Translations under genes and position numbers: made by a program
The notes under the pieces: generated by a model
What the model saw: the letters and a program-made list of their open reading frames with translations, nothing else
What the model was told of the DNA's origin: nothing
Database searches by the model: none
In this document: positions 22,299 through 33,975 of the stretch, in pieces
Layout of the letters: each line of letters starts with the position of its first letter
Numbering within the stretch: position 1 is the stretch's first letter
NCBI GenBank assembly: GCA_964059195.1
Contig: CAXKWD010000005.1
Coordinates: 139,587,686-139,651,685, forward strand
DNA: 64,000 bases
Source of the DNA: Ectobius pallidus
Taxonomy: Eukaryota > Arthropoda > Insecta > Blattodea > Ectobiidae
Direction of reading: 5' to 3'

Positions 22299-23829
22299 TT
22301 GAAAATATCGAAAAATGCGCCCAGAATTCCGAGAAAGCTAACCCCTTTGAAAATTTCGAAAAATGCGCCCAGAATTCCGAGAAGGCTAACCCCTTTGAAA
22401 ATTTCGAAAAATGCGCCCAGAATTCCGAGAAGGCTAACCCCTTTGAAAATTTCGAAAAATGAGCCCAGAATTCCGAGAAGGCTAACCCCTTTGAAAATTT
22501 CGAAAAATGCGCCCAGAATTCCGTGAAGTCAAACCCCTTTGAAAATTTCGATTAATGCGCCCAGAATTCCGAGAAGGCTAACCCCTTTGAAAATTTCGAA
22601 AAATGCGCCCAGAATTCCGTGAAGGCTAAGCTCTTTGAAAATTTCGAAAAATGCGCCCAGAATTCTGTGAAGGCTAACCCCTTTGAAAATTTCAAAAATG
22701 CGCCCAGAATTCCGAGAAGGCTAACCCCTCTGAAAATTTCGAAAAATGCGCCCAGAATTCCGAGAAGGCTGACCTTTTTGAAAATTTCGAAAAATGCGCC
22801 CAGAATTCCGAGAAGGCTAACCCCTTTGAAAATTTTGAAAAATGCGCCCAGAATTCCGAGAAGGCTAACCCCTTTGAAAATTTCGAAAAATGCGCCCAGA
22901 TTCCGAGAAGGCTAACCCCTTTGAAAATTTCGAAAAATGCGCCCAGAATTCCGAGAAGGCTAACCCCTTTGAAAATTTTGAAAAATGCGCCCAGAATTCC
23001 GTGAAGCCTAACCCCTTTGAAAATTTCGAAAAATCGCCCAGAATTCCGAGAAGGCTAACCCCTTTGAAAATTTCGAAAAATGCGCCCAGAATTCCGTGAA
23101 GGCTAACCCCTTTGAAAATTTCGAAAAATGGGCCCAGAATTCCGAGAAAGCTAACCCCCTTGAAAATTTCGAAAAATGCGCCCAGAATTCCGAGAAGGCT
23201 AACCGTTTTAAAAATTTCGAAAAATGCGCCCAGAATTCCGAGAAGGCTAACCCCTTTGAAAATTTCGAAAAATGCGCCCAGAATTCCGAGAAGGCTAACC
23301 CTTTTGAAAATTTCGAAAAATGCGCCCAGAATTCCGAAAAGGCTAACCCCTTTGAAAATTTCGAAAAATGCTCCCAGAATTCAGAGAAGGCTAACCCCTT
23401 TGAAAATTTCGAAAAATGCGCCCAGAATTCCGAGAAGGCTAACCCCTTTGAAAATTTCGAAAAATGCGCCCAGAATTCCGAGAAGGCTAACCCCTTTGAA
23501 AATATCCAAAAATGAGCCAGGAATTCCGAGAAGGCTAACCTTATTGAAAATTTCGAAAAATTCGCCCAGAATTCCGAGAAGGCTAACCCCTTTGAAAATT
23601 TCGAAAAATGCGCACAGAATTCCGAGAAGGCTAACCCCTTTGAAAATTTCGAAAAATGCGCCCAGAATTCCGAGAAGGCTAACCCCTTTAAAAATTTCGA
23701 AAATGCGCCCAGAATTCCGAAAAGGCTAACCCCTTTGAAAATTTCGAAAAATCGCCCAGAATTCCGAGAAGGCTAACCCCTTTGAAAATTTCGAAAAATG
23801 CGCCCAGAATTCCGTGAAGGCTAACCACT
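22299..23829. repeat. Domain B unit (about 32 monomers)
   Basis: Spacing to the next GAGAAAGCT marker is 1531 bp (32 x 48 minus 5). Bases from about 22400 through 24300 recur at 48610-50510 (offset 26211), and most of this recurs at 32550-34350 (offset 10145-10146). Confidence 0.8.
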
Positions 23830-25026
23830 TTGAAAATATCGAAAAATGCGCCCAGAATTCCGAGAAAGCTAACCCTTTTGAAAATTTCGAAAAATGCGCC
23901 CAGAATTCCGAGAAGGCTAACCCCTTTGAAAATTTCGAAAAATGCGCCCAGAATTCCGAGAAGGCTAACCCCTTTGAAAATTTCGAAAAATGAGCCCAGA
24001 ATTCCGAGAAGGCTAACCCCTTTGAAAATTTCGAAAAATGCGCCCAGAATTCCGTGAAGTCAAACCCCTTTGAAAATTTCGATTAATGCGCCCAGAATTC
24101 CGAGAAGGCTAACCCCTTTGAAAATTTCGAAAAATGCGCCCAGAATTCCGTGAAGGCTAAGCTCTTTGAAAATTTCGAAAAATGCGCCCAGAATTCTGTG
24201 AAGGCTAACCCCTTTGAAAATATCAAAAATGCGCCCAGAATTCCGAGAAGGCTAACCCCTCTGAAAATTTCGAAAAATGCGCCCAGAATTCCGAGAAGGC
24301 TGACCTTATTGAAAATTTCGAAAAATTCGCCCAGAATTCCGAGAAGGCTAACCCCTTTGAAAATTTCGAAAAATGCGCCCAGAATTCCGAGAAGGCTAAC
24401 CCCTTTGAAAATTTCGAAAAATGCGCCCAGAATTCCGAGAAGGCTAACCCCTTTGAAAATTTCGAAAAATGCGCCCAGAATTCCGTGAAGGCTAACCCCT
24501 TTGAAAATATCGAAAAATGCGTCCAGAATTCCGAGAAGTCAAACCCCTCTGAAAATTTCGATTAATGCGCCCAGAATTCCGAGAAGGCTAACCCCTTTCA
24601 AAATTTCGAAAAATGCGCCCAGAATTCCGAGAAGGCTAACCCCTTTGAAAATTTCGAAAAATGCGCCGAGAATTCCGAGAAGGCTAACCCCTTTAAAAAT
24701 TTCGAAAAATGCGCCCAGAATTCCGAGAAGGCTAACCCCATTGAAAATTTCGATTAATGCGCACAGAATTCCGAGAAGGCTAACCCCTTTGAAAATTTCG
24801 AAAAATGCGCACAGAATTCCGAGAAGGCTAACCCCTTGGAAAATTTCGAAAAATGCGCCCAGAATTCCGAGAAGGCTAACCCCTTTAAAAATTTCGAAAA
24901 TGCGCCCAGAATTCCGAAAAGGCTAACCCCTTTGAAAATTTCGAAAAATCGCCCAGAATTCCGAGAAGGCTAACCCCTTTGAAAATTTCGAAAAATGCGC
25001 CCAGAATTCCGTGAAGGCTAACCACT
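23830..25026. repeat. Domain B unit (about 25 monomers) with A-like elements
   Basis: Spacing is 1197 bp (25 x 48 minus 3). Near 24665 it carries a GCGCCGAG monomer and near 24738-24765 the CCATTG/GATTAATGCGCACAG pair, both otherwise typical of domain A. The same combination recurs near 55805 and 55890. Confidence 0.75.
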
Positions 25027-28000
25027 TTGAAAATATCGAAAAATGCGCCCAGAATTCCGAGAAAGCTAACCCCTTTGAAAATTTCGAAAAATGCGCCCAG
25101 AATTCCGAGAAGGCTAACCCCTTTGAAAATTTCGAAAAATGCGCCCAGAATTCCGAGAAGGCTAACCCCTTTGAAAATTTCGAAAAATGAGCCCAGAATT
25201 CCGAGAAGGCTAACCCCTTTGAAAATTTTGAAAAATGCGCCCAGAATTCCGTGAAGTCAAACCGCTTTGAAAATTTCGATTAATGCGCCCAGAATTCCGA
25301 GAAGGCTAACCCCTTTGAAAATTTCGAAAAATGCGCCCAGAATTCCGAGAAGGCTAACCCCTCTGAAAATTTCGAAAAATGCGCCCAAATTCCGAGAAGG
25401 CTAACCCCTTTGAAAATTTCGAAAAATGCGCACAGAATTCCGAGAAGGCTAACCCCTTTGAAAATTTCGAAAAATGCGCCCAGAATTCCGAGAAGGCTAA
25501 CCCCTTTAAAAATTTCGAAAATGCGCCCAGAATTCCGAAAAGGCTAACCCCTTTGAAAATTTCGAAAAATCGCCCAGAATTCCGAGAAGGCTAACCCCTT
25601 TGAAAATTTTGAAAAATGCGCCCAGAATTCCGTGAAGCCTAACCCCTTTGAAAATTTCGAAAAATGCGCCCAGAATTCCGTGAAGGCTAACCCCTTTGAA
25701 AATTTTGAAAAATGCGCCCAGAATTCCGTGAAGCCTAACCCCTTTGAAAATTTCGAAAAATCGCCCATAATTCCGAGAAGGCTAACCCCTTTAAAAATTT
25801 CGAAAAATGCGCCCAGAATTCCGTGAAGGCTAACCCCTTTGAAAATTTCGAAAAATGCTCCCAGAATTCAGAGAAGGCTAACCCCTTTGAAAATTTCGAA
25901 AAATGCGCCCAGAATTCCGAGAAGGCTAACCCCTTTGAAAATTTTGAAAAATGCGCTCAGAATTCCGAGAAGGCTAACCCCTTTGAAAATATCCAAAAAT
26001 GAGCCAGGAATTCCGAGAAGGCTAACCCCTTTGAAAATTTCCAAAATGCGCCCAGAATTCCGAGAAGGCTAACCCCTCTGAAAATTTCGAAAAATGCCCC
26101 CAGAATTCCGAGATGGCTAACCTTTTTGAAAATTTCGAAAAATTCGCCCAGAATTCCGAGAAGGCTAACCCCTTTGAAAATTTCGAAAAATGCGCCCAGA
26201 ATTCCGAGAAGGCTAACCCCTTTGAAAATTTCGAAAAATGCGCCCAGAATTCCGAGAAGGCTAACCCCTTTGAAAATTTCGAAAAATGCGCCCAGAATTC
26301 CGTGAAGGCTAACCCCTTTGAAAATATCGAAAAATGCGTCCAGAATTCCGAGAAGTCAAACCCCTTTGAAAATTTCGATTAATGCGCCCAGAATTCCGAG
26401 ATGGCTAACCCCTTTGAAAATTTCGAAAAATGCGCCCAGAATTCCGTGAAGGCTAACCCCTTTGAAAATTTTGAAAAATGCGCCCAGAATTCCGAGAAGG
26501 CTAACCCCTTTGAAAATTTCGAAAAATGCGCCCAGATTCCGAGAAGGCTAACCCCTTTGAAAATTTCGAAAAATGCGCCCAGAATTCCGAGAAGGCTAAC
26601 CCCTTTGAAAATTTTGAAAAATGCGCCCAGAATTCCGTGAAGAATAACCCCTTTGAAAATTTCGAAAAATCGCCCATAATTCCGAGAAGGCTAACCCCTT
26701 TAAAAATTTCGAAAAATGCGCCCAGAATTCCGTGAAGGCTAACCCCTTTGAAAATTTCGAAAAATGGGCCCAGAATTCTGAGAAAGCTAACCCCCTTGAA
26801 AATTTCGAAAAATGCGCCCAGAATTACGAGAAGGCTAACCGTTTTAAAAATTTCGAAAAATGCGCCCAGAATTCCGAGAAGGCTAACCCCTTTGAAAATT
26901 TCGAAAAATGCGCCCAGAATTCCGAGAAGGCTAACCCCTTTGAAAATTTCGAAAAATGCGCCCAGAATTCCGAGAAGGCTAACCCCTTTGAAAATTTCCA
27001 AAAATGCGCCCAGAATTCCGAGAAGGCTAACCGCTTTGAAAATTTCGAAAAATGCGCCCAGAATTCCGTGAAGGCTAACCCCTTTGAAAATTTCGATTAA
27101 TGCGCCCAGAATTCCGAGAAGGCTAACCCCTTTGAAAATTTCGAAAAATGCGCCCAGAATTCCGAGAATGCTAACCCCTTTGAAAATTTCGAAAAATGCG
27201 CCCAGAATTCTGAAAAGGCTAACGCCTTTGAAAATTTCGAAAAATGCGCCCAGAATTCAGAGAAGGCTAACCCCTTTGAAAATTTCGAAAAATGCGCCCA
27301 GAATTACGAAAAGGCTAACCCCTTTGAAAATTTCGAAAAATGCGCCCAGAATTCCGAGAAGGCTAACCCCTTTGAAAATTTCGAAAAATGCGCCCACAAT
27401 TCCGAGAAGGCTAACCCCTTTGAAAATTTCCAAAAATGCGCCCAGAATTCCGAGAAGGCTAAACCCTTTGAAAATTTCCAAAAATGCGCCCAGAATTCCG
27501 AGAAGACTAACCCCTTTGAAAATTTCGAAAAATGCGCCCAGAATTCCGAGAAGGCTAACCCCTCTGAAAATTTCGAAAAATGCGCCCAGAATTCCGAGAA
27601 GGCTAACCTTTTTGAAAATTTCGAAAAATGCGCCCAGAATTCCGAAAAGGCTAACCCCTTTGAAAATTTCGAAAAATGCGCCCAGAATTCAGAGAAGGCT
27701 AACCCCTTTGAAAATTTCGAAAAATGCGCCCAGAATTCCGTGAAGGCTAACCCCTTTGAAAATTTCGAAAAATGCGCCCAGAAATCCGAGAAGGCTAACC
27801 CCTCTGAAAATGTCGAAAAATGCGCCCAGAATTCCGAGAAGGCTAACCTTTTTGAAAATTTCGAAAAATGCGCCCAGAATTCCGAGAAGGCTAACCCCTT
27901 TGAAGATTTCGTAAAATGCGCCCAGATTCCGAGAAGGCTAACCCCTTTGAAAATTTCGAAAAATGCGCCCAGAATTCCGAAAAGGCTAACCCCTTTGAAA

Positions 28001-29046
28001 ATTTTGAAAAATGCGCCCAGAATTCCGTGAAGGCTAACCCCTTTGAAAATTTCGAAAAATGCGCCCAGAATTCCGTGAAGGCTAACCCCTTTGAAAATTT
28101 CGAAAAATCGCCCAGAATTCCGAGAAGGCTAACCGTTTTAAAAATTTCGAAAAATGCGAACAGAATTCCGAGAAGGCTAACCCCTTTGAAAATTTCGAAA
28201 AATGCGCCCAGAATTCCGAGAAGGCTAACCCTTTTGAAAATTTCGAAAAATGCGCCCAGAATTCCGAGAAGGCTTAACCCCCTTGAAAATTTCGAAAAAT
28301 GCGCCCAGAATTCCGAGAAGGCTAACCCCTTTGAAAATTTCGAAAAATGCGCCCACAATTCCGAGAAGGCTAACCCCTTTGAAAATTTCGAAAAATGCGC
28401 CCAGAATTCCGAGAAGGCTAACCCCTTTGAAAATTTCGAAAAATGCTCCCAGAATTCAGAGAAGGCTAACCCATTTGAAAATTTCGAAAAATGCGCCCAG
28501 AATTCCGAGAAGGCTAACCCCTTTGAAAATTTCCAAAATGCGCCCAGAATTCCGAGAAGGCTAACCCCTCTGAAAATTTCGAAAAATGCCCCCAGAATTC
28601 CGAGATGGCTAACCTTTTTGAAAATTTCGAAAAATTCGCCCAGAATTCCGAGAAGGCTAACCCCTTTGAAAATTTCGAAAAATGCGCCCAGAATTCCGAG
28701 AAGGCTAACCCCTTTGAAAATTTCGAAAAATGCGCTCAGAATTCCGAGAAGGCTAACCCCTTTGAAAATTTCGAAAAATGCGCCCAGATTCCGAGAAGGC
28801 TAACCCCTTTGAAAATTTCGAAAAATGCGCACAGAATTCCGAGAAGGCTAACCCCTTTGAAAATTTCGAAAAATGCGCCCAGAATTCCGAGAAGGCTAAC
28901 CCCTTTAAAAATTTCGAAAATGCGCCCAGAATTCCGAAAAGGCTAACCCCTTTGAAAATTTCGAAAAATCGCCCAGAATTCCGAGAAGGCTAACCCCTTT
29001 GAAAATTTCGAAAAATGCGCCCAGAATTCCGTGAAGGCTAACCACT
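25027..29046. repeat. Domain B long unit (about 84 monomers)
   Basis: Spacing is 4020 bp (84 x 48 minus 12). From about 25630 to its end it is near-duplicated at 34340-37806, at offset 8712 and then 8760. The extra 48 bp is one added CAGAGAAGG monomer near 36010. A 49-bp monomer (GGCTTAACCCCC) lies near 28272. Confidence 0.8.
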
Positions 29047-29750
29047 TTGAAAATATCGAAAAATGCGCCCAGAATTCCGAGAAAGCTAACCCCTTTGAAA
29101 ATTTCGAAAAATGCGCCCAGAATTCCGAGAAGGCTAACCCCTTTGAAAATTTCGAAAAATGCGCCCAGAATTCCGAGAAGGCTAACCCCTTTGAAAATTT
29201 CGAAAAATGAGCCCAGAATTCCGAGAAGGCTAACCCCTTTGAAAATTTCGAAAAATGCGCCCAGAATTCCGTGAAGTCAAACCCCTTTGAAAATTTCGAT
29301 TAATGCGCCCAGAATTCCGAGAAGGCTAACCCCTTTGAAAATTTCGAAAAATGCGCCCAGAATTCCGTGAAGGCTAATCTCTTTGAAAATTTCGAAAAAT
29401 GCGCCCAGAATTCTGTGAAGGCTAACCCCTTTGAAAATTTCAAAAATGCGCCCAGAATTCCGAGAAGGCTAACCCCTCTGAAAATTTCGAAAAATGCGCC
29501 CAGAATTCCGAGAAGGCTGACCTTTTTGAAAATTTCGAAAAATGCGGCCAGAATTCCGAGAAGGCTAACCCCTTTGAAAATTTTGAAAAATGCGCCCAGA
29601 ATTCCGAGAAGGCTAACCCCTTTGAAAATTTCGAAAAATGCGCCCAGATTCCGAGAAGGCTAACCCCTTTGAAAATTTCGAAAAATGCGCCCAGAATTCC
29701 GAGAAGGCTAACCCCTTTGAAAATTTTGAAAAATGCGCCCAGAATTCCGT
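25630..29750. repeat. 4.1-kb duplicated block, copy 1
   Basis: Matches 34340-38510 at offset 8712 up to about 27255 and 8760 after it, the change being one inserted monomer in the partner. It contains the AGAAATCCG, GTAAAATGC and GGCTTAACCCCC landmarks. Confidence 0.83.
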
Positions 29751-32013
29751 GAAGCCTAACCCCTTTGAAAATTTCGAAAAATCGCCCAGAATTCCGAGAA
29801 GGCTAACCCCTTTGAAAATTTCGAAAAATGCGCCCAGAATTCCGTGAAGGCTAACCCCTTTGAAAATTTCGAAAAATGGGCCCAGAATTCCGAGAAAGCT
29901 AACCCCCTTGAAAATTTCGAAAAATGCGCCCAGAATTCCGAGAAGGCTAACCGTTTTAAAAATTTCGAAAAATGCGCCCAGAATTCCGAGAAGGCTAACC
30001 CCTTTGAAAATTTCGAAAAATGCGCCCAGAATTCCGAGAAGGCTAACCCTTTTGAAAATTTCGAAAAATGCGCCCAGAATTCCGAAAAGGCTAACCCCTT
30101 TGAAAATTTCGAAAAATGCTCCCAGAATTCAGAGAAGGCTAACCCATTTGAAAATTTCGAAAAATGCGCCCAGAATTCCGAGAAGGCTAACCCCTTTGAA
30201 AATTTCCAAAATGCGCCCAGAATTCCGAGAAGGCTAACCCCTCTGAAAATTTCGAAAAATGCCCCCAGAATTCCGAGATGGCTAACCTTTTTGAAAATTT
30301 CGAAAAATTCGCCCAGAATTCCGAGAAGGCTAACCCCTTTGAAAATTTCGAAAAATGCGCCCAGAATTCCGAGAAGGCTAACCCCTTTGAAAATTTCGAA
30401 AAATGCGCCCAGAATTCCGAGAAGGCTAACCCCTTTGAAAATTTCGAAAAATGCGCCCAGAATTCCGTGAAGGCTAACCCCTTTGAAAATATCGAAAAAT
30501 GCGTCCAGAATTCCGAGAAGTCAAACCCCTTTGAAAATTTCGATTAATGCGCCCAGAATTCCGAGAAGGCTAACCCCTTTGAAAATTTCGAAAAATGCGC
30601 CCAGAATTCCGTGAAGGCTAACCCCTTTGAAAATTTCGAAAAATGCGCCCAGAATTCCGTGAAGGCTAACCCCTTTGAAAATTTCGAAAAATGCGCCCAG
30701 AATTCCGAGAAGGCTAACCCCTCTGAAAATTTCGAAAAATGCGTCCAGAATTCCGAGAAGGCTGACCTTTTTGAAAATTTCGAAAAATGCGCCCAGAATT
30801 CCGAGAAGGCTAACCCCTTTGAAAATTTTGAAAAATGCGCCCAGAATTCCGAGAAGGCTAACCCCTTTGAAAATTTCGAAAAATGTGCCCAGATTCCGAG
30901 AAGGCTAACCCCTTTGAAAATTTCGAAAAATGCGCCCAGAATTCCGAGAAGGCTAACCCCTTTGAAAATTTTGAAAAATGCGCCCAGAATTCCGTGAAGC
31001 CTAACCCCTTTGAAAATTTCGAAAAATCGCCCATAATTCCGAGAAGGCTAACCCCTTTAAAAATTTCGAAAAATGCGCCCAGAATTCCGTGAAGGCTAAC
31101 CCCTTTGAAAATTTCGAAAAATGCTCCCAGAATTCAGAGAAGGCTAACCCCTTTGAAAATTTCGAAAAATGCGCCCAGAATTCCGAGAAGGCTAACCCCT
31201 TTGAAAATTTTGAAAAATGCGCTCAGAATTCCGAGAAGGCTAACCCCTTTGAAAATATCCAAAAATGAGCCAGGAATTCCGAGAAGGCTAACCCCTTTGA
31301 AAATTTCCAAAATGCGCCCAGAATTCCGAGAAGGCTAACCCCTCTGAAAATTTCGAAAAATGCCCCCAGAATTCCGAGATGGCTAACCTTTTTGAAAATT
31401 TCGAAAAATTCGCCCAGAATTCCGAGAAGGCTAACCCCTTTGAAAATTTCGAAAAATGCGCCCAGAATTCCGAGAAGGCTAACCCCTTTGAAAATTTCGA
31501 AAAATGCGCCCAGAATTCCGAGAAGGCTAACCCCTTTGAAAATTTCGAAAAATGCGCCCAGAATTCCGTGAAGGCTAACCCCTTTGAAAATATCGAAAAA
31601 TGCGTCCAGAATTCCGAGAAGTCAAACCCCTTTGAAAATTTCGATTAATGCGCCCAGAATTCCGAGAAGGCTAACCCCTTTGAAAATTTCGAAAAATGCG
31701 CCCAGAATTCCGTGAAGGCTAACCCCTTTGAAAATTTTGAAAAATGCGCCCAGAATTCCGAGAAGGCTAACCCCTTTGAAAATTTCGAAAAATGCGCCCA
31801 GATTCCGAGAAGGCTAACCCCTTTGAAAATTTCGAAAAATGCGCCCAGAATTCCGAGAAGGCTAACCCCTTTGAAAATTTTGAAAAATGCGCCCAGAATT
31901 CCGTGAAGAATAACCCCTTTGAAAATTTCGAAAAATCGCCCATAATTCCGAGAAGGCTAACCCCTTTAAAAATTTCGAAAAATGCGCCCAGAATTCCGTG
32001 AAGGCTAACCCCT
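29047..32013. repeat. Domain B unit (about 62 monomers), first of three 2967-bp copies
   Basis: Spacing is 2967 bp (62 x 48 minus 9). The same spacing and internal order recur at 45113-48079 and 58364-61330, and the first three quarters recur at 41334-43770. It contains an internal repeat of period 1101 bp (30278 and 31379). Confidence 0.85.
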
Positions 32014-33975
32014 TTGAAAATTTCGAAAAATGCGCCCAGAATTCCGAGAAAGCTAACCCCTTTGAAAATTTCGAAAAATGCGCCCAGAATTCCGAGAAGG
32101 CAAACCCCTTTGAAAATTTCGAAAAATGCGCCCAGAATTCCGAGAAGGCTAACCCCTTTGAAAATTTCGAAAAATGAGCCCAGAATTCCGAGAAGGCTAA
32201 CCCCTTTGAAAATTTCGAAAAATGCGCCCAGAATTCCGTGAAGTCAAACCCCTTTGAAAATTTCGATTAATGCGCCCAGAATTCCGAGAAGGCTAACCCC
32301 TTTGAAAATTTCGAAAAATGCGCCCAGAATTCCGTGAAGGCTAAGCTCTTTGAAAATTTCGAAAAATGCGCCCAGAATTCTGTGAAGGCTAACCCCTTTG
32401 AAAATTTCAAAAATGCGCCCAGAATTCCGAGAAGGCTAACCCCTCTGAAAATTTCGAAAAATGCGCCCAGAATTCCGAGAAGGCTCACCTTTTTGAAAAT
32501 TTCGAAAAATCGCCCAGAATTCCGAGAAGGCTAACCCCTTTGAAAATTTCGAAAAATGCGCCCAGAATTCCGAGAAGGCTAACCCCTTTGAAAATTTCGA
32601 AAAATGAGCCCAGAATTCCGAGAAGGCTAACCCCTTTGAAAATTTCGAAAAATGCGCCCAGAATTCCGTGAAGTCAAACCCCTTTGAAAATTTCGATTAA
32701 TGCGCCCAGAATTCCGAGAAGGCTTAACCCCTTTGAAAATTTCGAAAAATGCGCCCAGAATTCCGTGAAGGCTAAGCTCTTTGAAAATTTCGAAAAATGC
32801 GCCCAGAATTCTGTGAAGGCTAACCCCTTTGAAAATTTCAAAAATGCGCCCAGAATTCCGAGAAGGCTAACCCCTCTGAAAATTTCGAAAAATGCGCCCA
32901 GAATTCCGAGAAGGCTGACCTTTTTGAAAATTTCGAAAAATGCGCCCAGAATTCCGAGAAGGCTAACCCCTTTGAAAATTTTGAAAAATGCGCCCAGAAT
33001 TCCGAGAAGGCTAACCCCTTTGAAAATTTCGAAAAATGCGCCCAGATTCCGAGAAGGCTAACCCCTTTGAAAATTTCGAAAAATGCGCCCAGAATTCCGA
33101 GAAGGCTAACCCCTTTGAAAATTTTGAAAAATGCGCCCAGAATTCCGTGAAGCCTAACCCCTTTGAAAATTTCGAAAAATCGCCCAGAATTCCGAGAAGG
33201 CTAACCCCTTTGAAAATTTCGAAAAATGCGCCCAGAATTCCGTGAAGGCTAACCCCTTTGAAAATTTCGAAAAATGGGCCCAGAATTCCGAGAAAGCTAA
33301 CCCCCTTGAAAATTTCGAAAAATGCGCCCAGAATTCCGAGAAGGCTAACCGTTTTAAAAATTTCGAAAAATGCGCCCAGAATTCCGACAAGGCTAACCCC
33401 TTTGAAAATTTCGAAAAATGCGCCCAGAATTCCGAGAAGGCTAACCCTTTTGAAAATTTCGAAAAATGCGCCCAGAATTCCGAAAAGGCTAACCCCTTTG
33501 AAAATTTCGAAAAATGCTCCCAGAATTCAGAGAAGGCTAACCCCTTTGAAAATTTCGAAAAATGCGCCCAGAATTCCGAGAAGGCTAACCCCTTTGAAAA
33601 TTTCGAAAAATGCGCCCAGAATTCCGAGAAGGCTAACCCCTTTGAAAATATCCAAAAATGAGCCAGGAATTCCGAGAAGGCTAACCTTATTGAAAATTTC
33701 GAAAAATTCGCCCAGAATTCCGAGAAGGCTAACCCCTTTGAAAATTTCGAAAAATGCGCACAGAATTCCGAGAAGGCTAACCCCTTTGAAAATTTCGAAA
33801 AATGCGCCCAGAATTCCGAGAAGGCTAACCCCTTTAAAAATTTCGAAAATGCGCCCAGAATTCCGAAAAGGCTAACCCCTTTGAAAATTTCGAAAAATCG
33901 CCCAGAATTCCGAGAAGGCTAACCCCTTTGAAAATTTCGAAAAATGCGCCCAGAATTCCGTGAAGGCTAACCACT
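32014..33975. repeat. Domain B unit (41 monomers)
   Basis: Spacing is 1962 bp (41 x 48 minus 6). The marker monomer lacks the usual CCACTTTG/AATATCG form. It has GGCAAACC near 32100, a 49-bp GGCTTAACC monomer near 32722, and an internal repeat of the GATTAATGCGCCC / GTGAAGGCTAAGCTC segment. It is copied at 48080-50040. Confidence 0.8.

Noticed and set aside
23498..23524. CCAAAAATGAGCCAGG monomer as a possible indel breakpoint
   Set aside because: Counting shows it has the normal length; the change is clustered substitutions (TGCGCCCAG to TGAGCCAGG), and the variant recurs at fixed positions in domain B units.
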